A model generated the notes under the pieces. The model saw only the letters and a list, made by a program, of their open reading frames with translations, did no database searches and was not told the origin of the DNA. Below are positions 35,164-43,345 of a DNA stretch of 64,000 nt, in pieces; within the stretch, counting starts at the first letter, position 1; every line of letters begins with the position of its first letter. Source of the DNA: Pseudomonas typographi (GTDB lineage Bacteria > Pseudomonadota > Gammaproteobacteria > Pseudomonadales > Pseudomonadaceae); NCBI RefSeq assembly GCF_014694385.1, contig NZ_JAAOCA010000030.1:1-64000 (forward strand), given 5' to 3'. The position numbers and the translations under genes were made by a program.

Positions 35164-38100
35164 ATGAGCAACTTTGAATTTCTTATCCCCGAATTCAAAA
35201 CCCTGTTTGAGCCGGCCAAGGGCGCGGAACAACTGGTGTATTCCGACCCGCGTGCCTGCTGCATGCGTACTCGGCATGCGCTGGAGCAGGCGGTGCATTG
35301 GCTGTACGAGCATGACCGCGACCTGCGCATGCCTTACGACAACGGCCTGAATCTGCTGCTGACTCAGGTGGAATTTGTACGCCTGCTGCCGCCACAGATC
35401 CATCAGAAGGCGCGCTTGATTCAGAAGTTTGGCAATCAGGCGGTGCATGCCAATCAGCCGATTGGCTACAGCGATGCGATGAAGCTTGTTCGCGAGCTGT
35501 TTCATTTGCTGTTCTGGGTGGCGCGTACTTACACCCGCGCCAGTGACCCGAAAAGCATTGATGCCGCGTTCGACGAAAAACGTGTGCCGCAGTTGGTCAG
35601 CGTTAGCGAGGCAGCAGCCTTTACTCGTGCGGAACTGAAAAAGCAGGAAGTCACATTCCAGCAACAGATTGCAGTTCAGCACGGCACCCTTGAAGCCCGC
35701 GAAGCGGCGATTGCCGAGCAAGCCGCAAGCCTAAGTGAGCGCGAATCGCTGTTGGCGCGACTGGATGCTGAATTGGTTGCCACCCGTGCGGCGCTGGCCC
35801 AAGCCAAAGAGACCAATATCGCAGTACCGGATAACCATGATTACGACGAGGCCGACACTCGCCGTTTGTTTATCGATGTGCTGCTGCGCGAGGCCGGTTG
35901 GGAATTGGGCAAAAACGCTGACGCCGAAGTACCGGTAAGTGGCATGCCCAACGGGCAAGGCGAGGGTTTTGTCGATTATGTGCTGTGGGGCGCCAACGGC
36001 AAACCGTTGGCGGTGGTAGAAGCCAAGCGCAGCCTGAAAGACCCGGACGTGGGACAGCAGCAAGCCAAGTTGTACGCCGATTGCCTGGAAATCGAGAAGG
36101 GCGGGCGTCCGCTGATTTTTTACAGCAACGGTAACCACACCTGGCTGTGGGACGACCGCCGTGCGCCGCCACGCGAAGTTCAGGGTTTTTACACCCGCGA
36201 TGAGCTGGAGTTGGCGATTCAGCGGCGTAGCCTGCAAACCGACTTGCGCGAACTGCCGATCAATAGCGAGATTGTTGAGCGGGCGTATCAACACCGGGCG
36301 ATTCGAGCGATGACCGAATCACTGAGTCAGGGCCGCCGCGCCGGTTTGCTAACCATGGCCACCGGCACTGGCAAGACGCGGATGTCGATTGCCCTGATCG
36401 AGCTGTTGATGCGCGGCAACTGGGTCAAACGTGTGCTGTTTCTGGCTGACCGGGTAGCCCTAGTAAAACAAGCCGCAAATGCCTTCAAGGAGTTCCTGCC
36501 GGACTCCAGTCCTGTCAATCTTGTTACCGACAAAAATGGCCAAGGTCGGGTGTATCTGTGCACCTATCCGACCATGATGGGGTTGATCGACCAGATGGAG
36601 GGCGACCGTCGCAAGTACGGCGTTGGCCATTTCGACCTGATCGTGATCGACGAGGCGCACCGCAGTGTTTACCAGAAGTACGGCGCGATTTTCCGTTACT
36701 TCGACAGTTATCTAGTGGGCCTGACCGCTACCCCGCGTGACGAAGTGGATCGCGATACCTATCACCTGTTCGGTCTGGAAACCGGTGTGCCGACCGATGC
36801 CTACGGCCTGAGTGAAGCGGTGGATGATGGTTATCTGGTGCCGCCTAAGGCTTATTCGGTGCCGATCAAGTTTGTTCGCGAAGGCATCCGTTACGACCAG
36901 CTCAGCGATGATGAGAAAGAGCACTGGGAGTCGCTGGATTGGGGCGATTACAGTGCCGAAGGTGATGCACCTACTGAGGTGCTAGCGTCTGAGGTCAACA
37001 AGCAGCTATTCAACGAGCCAACCGTTGACCTGATGCTAAAGCACTTGATGCAAAATGGCCTGACAGTGGAGGGTGGCGACAAGCTCGGCAAGACCATTAT
37101 TTTTGCAGTGAACCAAAAGCACGCCGATTTTATCGCCCGGCGCTTCAATCATCATTACCCGCACTTTAAGGGTGAGTTTGCCCGGGTTATCACCCATGCG
37201 GTGAGTTATGCGCAGACCCTGATCGATGACTTCAGCAGCAAGCTGAACAAGCAGCCGCAGATCGCCATTTCTGTGGATATGCTCGATACCGGCATCGACG
37301 TGCCACAGGTGCTGAATTTAGTGTTCTTCAAGGCCGTTCGCTCAAAGGTGAAGTTCTTGCAGATGATCGGCCGCGGCACGCGCCTATGCCCGGACCTGTT
37401 TGCGCCGGGTGTGCACAAGCGCGAGTTCGCCATCTTCGATTTCTGCGCCAACTTCGAATACTTCAACGAAAACCCTAAAGGCGCTTTGGGCGGTACGGCC
37501 GAACCGCTAGGCAAGCGGTTGTTCAAAGCGCGGCTGGATCTGCTGTCGTTGTTAGCGCCGAAGGACGTTCGCGAGCCTGGTGATCTGGCGGAAACCAGAG
37601 GCCGGTACGATGCCTTTGTCGAGCTGCGCACGGAGTTGACCGACGAGCTGCACGACGAAGTCGCGGCGATGAATAAGGACAACTTCATCGTGCGTACCGA
37701 ACTTGAGCACGTAACCCGCTTTGCCGAGCGTGAAGTTTGGAATGCGCTGGATGATGCGGCGCTGGGTGATCTGCGCAGTCACGTCGCCGGCTTGCCGAGT
37801 GAGCGCGCTCCTGAGCACATCACCGCCAAGTTGTTCGATCTCCTGTGCCTGAATTTACAGCTGGCGTTAGTGCGCTCGACCAGCGACTTCGTGACGTATC
37901 GCGATAAGGTGGTCGAGCTGGCCAGCCAGCTAGAAGTGATGGACAGCATTCCGGCAGTGCATGCTGAGCTGGCGTTGCTTCAGGACGTGCAAACCGACGA
38001 GTACTGGCAGGACATCCGCTTGCCGATGCTTGAGCAACTGCGGCGCAAGATGCGCGAGCTGATCAAGTTTATCGAACGCCGCCCGAGCAACCCCGTTTAT

Positions 38101-38640
38101 AGCGTGCTGAGCGACGAAATTGGCGAAGCGACGGTGGTCAACCTGAAGGATTTCAACACTGGCATCAATCTGGAGCAGTACAAGAAAAAGGTCGAAGCCT
38201 ATATCCGTGGCAACGAGAATCACGTGGCAATCGCCAAGCTCAAATTCAACCGGCCGCTGACACCGAGCGACCTGAGCGAGCTGGAGCATTTTGTCTACGA
38301 GTCGGAACCGGTTCAGAGTCGCGAGCAATTCGAACAGTGCTATGGCGCTGACCAGCCGCTGACTCTGTTGATCCGCTCATTGGTAGGCTTGGACCGTAAC
38401 GCCGCAAAAGAGGCTTTCGGTCAATTCCTCGACGAGAACCGCTACAGCAGTCAGCAGATTCGTTTTGTTGAAATGATTATTGAGCGTCTCACTCGGCAGG
38501 GCGTAATGGAGCCGGGCCAACTCTACGAGCCGCCGTTTACCGCACTGCATCATGAGGGATTAGACGGTGCGTTTGGCGACGCTGATGCCAACGCGATCAT
38601 TTCGGTGATCACCGCAATCAAACGCAGTGCGGCCGCTTGA
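35164..38640 (+). CDS. hsdR: Type I restriction endonuclease/translocase subunit
   Basis: This 1158-residue HsdR begins with a DUF4145 domain (PEFKTLFEPAKGAEQLVYSD, about residues 8-110) and a coiled coil. The PD-(D/E)XK nuclease follows (VDYVLWG near 268 and VVEAKR near 283), then the SF2 motor with Walker A MATGTGKT near 398 and DEAH near 495. Conserved helicase motifs VGLTATPRD and MIGRGTRLC and the C-terminal HsdM-interaction region follow. The start at 35164 gives the DUF4145 N-terminus; an ATG at 35131 adds 11 residues. It completes a full type I system with hsdM and hsdS. Confidence 0.94.
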   Translation: MSNFEFLIPEFKTLFEPAKGAEQLVYSDPRACCMRTRHALEQAVHWLYEHDRDLRMPYDNGLNLLLTQVEFVRLLPPQIHQKARLIQKFGNQAVHANQPIGYSDAMKLVRELFHLLFWVARTYTRASDPKSIDAAFDEKRVPQLVSVSEAAAFTRAELKKQEVTFQQQIAVQHGTLEAREAAIAEQAASLSERESLLARLDAELVATRAALAQAKETNIAVPDNHDYDEADTRRLFIDVLLREAGWELGKNADAEVPVSGMPNGQGEGFVDYVLWGANGKPLAVVEAKRSLKDPDVGQQQAKLYADCLEIEKGGRPLIFYSNGNHTWLWDDRRAPPREVQGFYTRDELELAIQRRSLQTDLRELPINSEIVERAYQHRAIRAMTESLSQGRRAGLLTMATGTGKTRMSIALIELLMRGNWVKRVLFLADRVALVKQAANAFKEFLPDSSPVNLVTDKNGQGRVYLCTYPTMMGLIDQMEGDRRKYGVGHFDLIVIDEAHRSVYQKYGAIFRYFDSYLVGLTATPRDEVDRDTYHLFGLETGVPTDAYGLSEAVDDGYLVPPKAYSVPIKFVREGIRYDQLSDDEKEHWESLDWGDYSAEGDAPTEVLASEVNKQLFNEPTVDLMLKHLMQNGLTVEGGDKLGKTIIFAVNQKHADFIARRFNHHYPHFKGEFARVITHAVSYAQTLIDDFSSKLNKQPQIAISVDMLDTGIDVPQVLNLVFFKAVRSKVKFLQMIGRGTRLCPDLFAPGVHKREFAIFDFCANFEYFNENPKGALGGTAEPLGKRLFKARLDLLSLLAPKDVREPGDLAETRGRYDAFVELRTELTDELHDEVAAMNKDNFIVRTELEHVTRFAEREVWNALDDAALGDLRSHVAGLPSERAPEHITAKLFDLLCLNLQLALVRSTSDFVTYRDKVVELASQLEVMDSIPAVHAELALLQDVQTDEYWQDIRLPMLEQLRRKMRELIKFIERRPSNPVYSVLSDEIGEATVVNLKDFNTGINLEQYKKKVEAYIRGNENHVAIAKLKFNRPLTPSDLSELEHFVYESEPVQSREQFEQCYGADQPLTLLIRSLVGLDRNAAKEAFGQFLDENRYSSQQIRFVEMIIERLTRQGVMEPGQLYEPPFTALHHEGLDGAFGDADANAIISVITAIKRSAAA

Positions 38641-38713
38641 TGGCGACTGACTCAATAATGGGCACTGCCTGGTTTGCACTGGCGTCGGGGCCTGTAGCAT
38701 TTGACTAAGCGAG

Positions 38714-38791
38714 TGGCGACAGTCGCCATTTCTGTCGCCATGCTGCACGCCACGGATCACGCAGGTTGTCGCCGGTGTCGCCGCTGTCGCC
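38714..38791 (-). repeat. GGCGACA repeat cluster, copy C
   Basis: The cluster has GGCGACA at 38715, then TGTCGCC at 38733, 38767, 38776 and 38785. It lies just past the stop of the P4-type integrase and mirrors copy B base for base over much of its length. Together with the following GGTGAGCGCTCACC segment it forms the right member of a diverged direct repeat. Confidence 0.8.
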
Positions 38792-38804
38792 AACAGGTGA
38801 GCGC

Positions 38805-40061
38805 TCACCGTATCGGCACGACGTTGTGCTCCCTGGTTTGATTGATCGCAGATGCCGACAGGTCGCCAGTGGCCGCTTTCTGGATGTGCTCACTCCACCA
38901 AGCCATCATCGGACGTCGGCGCTCGATGTAGTCAGCTCGGTTGTAAGCGCTTCGGACTTCGTCCTTGTCGACATGCGCCAGCGCGACTTCGATCAGCTCC
39001 GGATCCCACCCATGCTCGTTCAGGATGGTGCTGGCCATGGAGCGCATGCCGTGGCTGACCAAGCGGTCCTGGAAGCCCATGCGTTTCAACGCCATGTTGG
39101 CAGTCTGACTGTTGGCGTGGGTGCGCGGGTTTCTATCTGCCGGGAACACGTATTCCCTGTGGCCGCTGAGGGGCTTGAGCGCCTCCAGTAACGCGAGTGC
39201 CTGTTCGGTCAGCGGGATGGTGTGGGGACGACGCTTTTTCATGCGCTCCGGCGGGATGGTCCAGATGCGTTTGTCAAAGTCGATGTCTACCCATCGGGTG
39301 GTAGCCGCCTCGGCAGGACGGGTCATCGTGTGCAGTTGCCATTCGATCAGACAGCGAGTGATCCGCTTGATGCTGGCATTCGCGATTTCCAGAATGAGCT
39401 CCGGAAGCTCATCAGGTGCAAGCGCAGCCATGTTCTCTTTCTTCGGCTTCTTGAATACCGCCCGGATACCGCTGAGGGGATTCGCGAAGATCATTCCGGA
39501 GTTGACCCCGTAGGTCATGATCTCGTTGAGCCGTTGGCTCAGCCGTTTCACTGTTTCCAGGCTGCCTTTGGCTTCGATTGGGCGAAGGAGCTTGATCACC
39601 ATCGGTGCGCTGACTTCCGAGATCGGTGTCGATTTCATGCTCGGAAAAACGTGCAGTGTGAGTGAGCGCCAGATGTCTTCAGCATACGCCGGCGTGACCG
39701 AGTCCTTCTTCAGCTCGAACCAGGCGGTGGCCACATTCTCGAACGTGTGTTCGGTCTCCGCTCGTTTGGCCGCCTCCAGCTCATTGCGCTGAGCTTTGGG
39801 GTCGATGCCCTGCGCGAGTAGCTCTCTGGCCTCAACCGCTTTCTTCCGGGCTTGCGCCAGAGAAACCTCGGGATAGGAGCCGAGCGCCATGTTGATTCGA
39901 TTCTTGGTAACGGGATGCCGGTAGTTGAAGTTCCACTGCATCGAGCGATTGACCCGGACGCGGAGCTGAAGCCCGTCACCATCGGTGAGGACGTAGTCCT
40001 TGTCTTTGGGTTTGACAGCCTTGAGCTGACGGTCCGAGAGGCGGGCGGTTTGAGCGCACAT
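38805..40061 (-). CDS. P4-type (DUF4102) tyrosine integrase
   Basis: This 418-residue island integrase has an N-terminal arm-binding DUF4102 domain (LSDRQLKAVKPKDKDYVLTD), a core-binding domain around residues 105-200 and a catalytic domain. The catalytic residues are Arg in MTRPAEAATT, HxxR in SHGMRSMAST, His in ALAHVDKDE and Tyr in RSAYNRADY. It starts 190 bases from the ssrA-like 3' end copy at 40249, the normal P4-type arrangement in which the gene follows the tRNA or tmRNA end on the same strand. It therefore probably drove insertion of the island. It is intact, unlike its remnant at 29790. Confidence 0.93.
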   Translation of the reverse strand: MCAQTARLSDRQLKAVKPKDKDYVLTDGDGLQLRVRVNRSMQWNFNYRHPVTKNRINMALGSYPEVSLAQARKKAVEARELLAQGIDPKAQRNELEAAKRAETEHTFENVATAWFELKKDSVTPAYAEDIWRSLTLHVFPSMKSTPISEVSAPMVIKLLRPIEAKGSLETVKRLSQRLNEIMTYGVNSGMIFANPLSGIRAVFKKPKKENMAALAPDELPELILEIANASIKRITRCLIEWQLHTMTRPAEAATTRWVDIDFDKRIWTIPPERMKKRRPHTIPLTEQALALLEALKPLSGHREYVFPADRNPRTHANSQTANMALKRMGFQDRLVSHGMRSMASTILNEHGWDPELIEVALAHVDKDEVRSAYNRADYIERRRPMMAWWSEHIQKAATGDLSASAINQTREHNVVPIR

Positions 40062-40085
40062 GAGAAGTACTCCATGTCAACTTTT

Positions 40086-40138
40086 GGTATTCCCAAGATT
40101 AGCGCTGGGTAGCCGGGAATACCAATGGGAATACCAAT
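40086..40138. promoter_or_regulatory. Candidate integrase arm-type or operator sites
   Basis: Two tandem 12-base repeats GGGAATACCAAT (40115-40126 and 40127-40138) and an inverted half GGTATTCCC (40086-40094) lie between the integrase start and the attachment site. The position suits arm-type binding sites or autoregulation of the integrase. Confidence 0.6.
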
Positions 40139-40214
40139 GTGGCTGGAACTCAAAAACCCTCTGCGGAGCCCAGTAGCTCTTAAACCCTTGATTTCACTGG
40201 ATTTCAGGCACAAA

Positions 40215-40238
40215 AAAAGACGTCCGTGGACGTCTTTT
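40215..40238 (-). terminator. Rho-independent terminator of the ssrA-like fragment
   Basis: The inverted repeat AAAAGACGTCC-GT-GGACGTCTTTT (arms 40215-40225 and 40228-40238), followed on the minus strand by further Ts, forms a strong terminator directly after the CCA end of the tmRNA-like fragment. Confidence 0.85.
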
Positions 40239-40248
40239 GATGTTGAAG

Positions 40249-40280
40249 TGGTGGAGCCGGGGGGATTTGAACCCCCGTCT
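40249..40280 (-). other. ssrA: Attachment site: displaced 3' end of a tmRNA (ssrA)-like gene
   Basis: On the minus strand the bases read as a T arm (GGGGGTTCAAATCCCCC) followed by CGGCTCC and ACCA, which is the 3' end of a tmRNA or tRNA; the CGGCTCC strand and the adjoining terminator favour ssrA. No 5' half is present upstream (above 40283), so this is not a gene but the copy of the integration target regenerated by an element. It separates the P4-type island (left) from the prophage (right). The full gene should lie beyond the right end of the prophage. Confidence 0.75.
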
Positions 40281-40347
40281 TATGCCCAGCTTACGCGGCT
40301 TGTGGCGCGAAGGCTGTCATAAAGCTGTCATTTTTGGTTGCGCCTCA

Positions 40348-41895
40348 TTATTGATCTTCAAACTCTTCCCCGTCCTCTTCCAGTAGGGACTGTTCTAGAT
40401 TGGCAGGTAGACTTCCCAAAAGACCATCGAGCTTGATAGGTTCCAAAATAGGTGCTGACCGCATTCTCTCTTTAGCTCCTGGATCTGAGACGTCTATTTC
40501 ATTAAATCTTTTTTCTAGCTTTCTGAAGTGCGCGTATGATCCGATGTCTACTGCAAATGCTTGATACGTCCCTGGGACTGACTTGTGTGTCAGCGCCGTA
40601 CCGCAGTTGTGAATTATTCTGTAATCCAACAGGCGATATATCAAGGCGCGCCAAGTGTCATTTTGCTGTAAGATGCGCTCTTCAATTACGAAAATATTGC
40701 TTTTTTTATCAAGGCAGAATGTGCGTATTAAATAGATGCCTTTAATTAGGTCGTCTTGCTCGTCTGCTTTAGAATCCTGCTTCAGTTCTTCAATTTTTCG
40801 TTCGAAGTTGTTTCTCGATAAAAGCCTTACTTCGTCTTTCCCGATTTTTTTTGTGCCGTCAACATCTACGTCGTTTAATAACTCAAGGAATAAAGAGAGA
40901 ACATCACGAGGTACACCTCCGCCGGCCATAACCAACCGGGCAAACCCTTCGCCCTTAAATAACCCCTCTATATCTTGAGGTTTCAATCCAGCTTGCTCGC
41001 CAAATTGTACGAGAATTGCCCTGTTTTGGTCTTCGGTTTTTTTAAAGTTACTAAATGTATAATCAATATCGATAGGCTGATAGTCGTGCCGCTCTTGTGC
41101 ACCGATTGGCTGACCCTCTCTGTCTACGTACAGAGTGGATGAGTGTCGCAAAGTGGCTATTTTGAAGTAAATAGGAAGATCTTTGCACAGCCTATGGACA
41201 TAATCTACCACAAACGCTTGATCTGTCCTCTTGAGGTGATACAGGTCATCAATTTGTAGTAGTAGTCCCTTCACAACCCTAGACTGTTTGAAGATATCTC
41301 GAAGATACTCTTTTAGTCGTGGCAGCCATCGGTCTAGCTCTTGAAGTTTTTCAGTGTGAATGCTGAAAGATCGCTCTGTCTCTTCCCGTTCCTTCGCCTC
41401 GTTCTTGCCACCTAGTTTAACATGGTCGATATCAAAGCCAGCCTCTAAGGTAGCAGTGCCTTCTGAGCTATTTTTCCTCTTTATTTGTTCGTCTTGAATG
41501 TCGGCGGAAACTTGAAGTTCGCGCAGTTTTTCAAGTATTTCGGAAACGATTTTCTTGAGTTCTCTCTTTTTTCCGAACCATCCCGTAAGGTTTCGATCTA
41601 GTTCTCGGAATATAGATGCAAGAATTTCGATAAGGACATTTGGAAATGAATGTCTTTTAAAATCTTCACAATTAAGATATACGCTTTTAAGATCAGGTTT
41701 CAGCGTCCGGGACGAATGATGCAGAAGAAGCGTCTTACCGCATCCTCGACGAGCAAATATCGCATGGTTCTGCCTCGATTTAGCATCTTGCAGTGCAGTA
41801 CCCACACTGACGTAGTCAAGAGGTGCATTGCCCAATTGAACGCGGAGATTTTCTGAAATCACCTCACGAAGTCCATCCATGTCTGCTCGTTTCAT
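40348..41895 (-). CDS. AAA-type P-loop ATPase, prophage cargo (candidate defence gene)
   Basis: This 515-residue P-loop ATPase lies in AT-rich DNA between the attachment site and the phage integrase. Walker A is ARRGCGKT (residues 48-55) and Walker B is LLLQIDDL (211-218). A sensor-like TLRHSST and a later VPRDVLSLFL resemble the ORC/Cdc6-like AAA layout, with a charged insertion around 110-200. I see no effector domain such as nuclease, TIR or membrane helix. I chose the start at 41895 because AAGGAAGGA lies eight bases upstream; ATG 42000 would overlap the int stop. Position and composition suggest a phage-carried immunity or exclusion gene. No specific family is recognised. Confidence 0.75.
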   Translation of the reverse strand: MKRADMDGLREVISENLRVQLGNAPLDYVSVGTALQDAKSRQNHAIFARRGCGKTLLLHHSSRTLKPDLKSVYLNCEDFKRHSFPNVLIEILASIFRELDRNLTGWFGKKRELKKIVSEILEKLRELQVSADIQDEQIKRKNSSEGTATLEAGFDIDHVKLGGKNEAKEREETERSFSIHTEKLQELDRWLPRLKEYLRDIFKQSRVVKGLLLQIDDLYHLKRTDQAFVVDYVHRLCKDLPIYFKIATLRHSSTLYVDREGQPIGAQERHDYQPIDIDYTFSNFKKTEDQNRAILVQFGEQAGLKPQDIEGLFKGEGFARLVMAGGGVPRDVLSLFLELLNDVDVDGTKKIGKDEVRLLSRNNFERKIEELKQDSKADEQDDLIKGIYLIRTFCLDKKSNIFVIEERILQQNDTWRALIYRLLDYRIIHNCGTALTHKSVPGTYQAFAVDIGSYAHFRKLEKRFNEIDVSDPGAKERMRSAPILEPIKLDGLLGSLPANLEQSLLEEDGEEFEDQ

Positions 41896-41996
41896 GCGTA
41901 AATCCTTCCTTGTTTGAGAGGGCAATCTACCTCTCTCTACCATTGGGTTCCACAGTTTTTTGAGAAGGTCCGTCAAGATCAGGCTGGAGAAGACTT

Positions 41997-43187
41997 TCAT
42001 CGTGAAGCCTCAGATTTAGACGGTCGAGCATCGATGCAGCTGCCGGAAGCAAAGGCACCTTCGGCTTTACTACCTGCATCTACGTTCGAAAGGGGCATCC
42101 ACCTACCATACACACGAGCAATCATGGTCCAGTCGGTATGCCCCATTTGCTTCGCAACCCACATCGGATGCTCGCCAGCAGAGAGCATCATCGATGCATA
42201 GGTGTGCCTAGTCTGGTATGGCCTGCGATATCGAACACCGGCCTTCTTCATTGCAGGCATCCACATCGTCTTCCTGATCGGCTGATCGCCAGCCCAACGC
42301 ACCAGGGTGCGCGGGTTCTGGAATATCTCGCCACCGGCCAAGAACGTGTGCCCCTTCTGGGCTTTCAATGCCTCAAGGGCAGGGCGCAACAGTTTGACGC
42401 TCCGTCGGCCGGCGGACGTCTTGGGCACCTCGGCGATGCCACCTGCTGCCTGGGTCATCGCTTTCGTGATCATCACCTCGCCGCGGAGCCAGTCCACGTC
42501 GCCCCAATCCAGCGCTACTAGCTCGCTTGTGCGCAGTCCCGTCCACAACGCGAACTGCACCAAATTGCGAGCCTGGCCCTGCAGCGAAGCGAGGATCGCG
42601 GTCTGTTCTTCCGGCGCGAACGGGTCGACGTCGTCATCCTTTGGCGGCGCCTCCTTACGGGAGTAGGTCCAGCCAGCCAGCGGATTGAGCTCGATCAGCT
42701 CCTCATCACATGCGTCGTTCAGCGCCGAGCGCAGGCAGCTCTGGATATTGCTCAAGGTCTTGTTGCCGACCTGCAGCGCATCCAGCCAGTCGCGGATGAT
42801 CTTTCGCTTGAGATCGACCAGCATGTGATGGCCGAGGGCAGGGATCAGGCGCAGCTCGACGATCTTGCGGTACCCATCAAAGCTGCTGCTCGCGAGGTGT
42901 TTCTTCTTGGCCGCGAGCCACCTGGTCAGGAAGCCGTTCACCGTTTCGCGGCTCGCTTCGGGCGCAAACTTCGCCGCCCTGGGCGAGCCCGGGAAGGTCA
43001 CTGCGTAGTCGAATGTGCCGATCGAGATCGCGTGCTCAATCGCAGCCTTGTGCTGTTCGGCCTTCTTCAGATTAGTGGCGGTGGGCTTGAGTGTGATGCG
43101 CTCGCGGCACCGGACGCCCCGATACATGAACGTGATTTCGATGCTCGAATCGGAGACCGCCCGAACTCCCCGCCCATCTCTACCCAT
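41997..43187 (-). CDS. int: Prophage integrase (tyrosine recombinase)
   Basis: This 396-residue phage integrase has the N-terminal DUF3596 arm-binding segment (GVRAVSDSSIEITFMYRGVR), a SAM-like core-binding domain and a catalytic domain. The catalytic residues are Arg in TGLRTSELVAL, HxxR in YQTRHTYAS, His in QMGHTDWT and Tyr in ARVYGRW. Its 5' end overlaps the excisionase gene by about 120 bases in another frame, and the start MGRDGRG fits the family. The 3' end faces the attachment site, but a cargo ATPase gene lies between them. Confidence 0.93.
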   Translation of the reverse strand: MGRDGRGVRAVSDSSIEITFMYRGVRCRERITLKPTATNLKKAEQHKAAIEHAISIGTFDYAVTFPGSPRAAKFAPEASRETVNGFLTRWLAAKKKHLASSSFDGYRKIVELRLIPALGHHMLVDLKRKIIRDWLDALQVGNKTLSNIQSCLRSALNDACDEELIELNPLAGWTYSRKEAPPKDDDVDPFAPEEQTAILASLQGQARNLVQFALWTGLRTSELVALDWGDVDWLRGEVMITKAMTQAAGGIAEVPKTSAGRRSVKLLRPALEALKAQKGHTFLAGGEIFQNPRTLVRWAGDQPIRKTMWMPAMKKAGVRYRRPYQTRHTYASMMLSAGEHPMWVAKQMGHTDWTMIARVYGRWMPLSNVDAGSKAEGAFASGSCIDARPSKSEASR

Positions 43188-43342
43188 CTCTCATACCCCT
43201 GCACATCAATGATCGTCCGGCCATCCGGCGCCCTGTTCCATACTTCGCCGAGCCGCCAGATTCCGTCGCGGATCTTGGAGCGGATAGCATCTTCCGAGTA
43301 GCCAGATTCGGCTGCGAACTTCTTCACGGTCATGTAGCGCAT
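43067..43342 (-). CDS. xis: Excisionase-like DNA-binding protein
   Basis: This 91-residue protein has an N-terminal winged-helix/MerR-like excisionase domain (TVKKFAAESGYSEDAIRSKI and GEVWNRAPDGRTIIDVQGYE). The family normally ends shortly after the YERW motif. Here the frame runs on for about 35 low-complexity residues through the start of int, giving an unusually long overlap. Xis bends DNA to direct integrase toward excision. The N-terminal half is confident, the tail doubtful. Confidence 0.8.
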   Translation of the reverse strand: MRYMTVKKFAAESGYSEDAIRSKIRDGIWRLGEVWNRAPDGRTIIDVQGYERWVEMGGEFGRSPIRASKSRSCIGASGAASASHSSPPPLI

Positions 43343-43345
43343 GGC

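Noticed and set aside
38560..38808. Coding sequence over repeat cluster C
   Set aside because: The frame exists only because of the repeat; its translation is repeat-derived and it overlaps the ends of both hsdR and the integrase.
21100..40280. Insertion sequence (transposase) within the island
   Set aside because: No transposase gene or terminal inverted repeat pair was seen; mobility is explained by tyrosine recombinases.
40249..40330. A complete tRNA gene at the att site
   Set aside because: Only the T arm, acceptor 3' strand and CCA are present; no anticodon arm or 5' acceptor strand can be found upstream.
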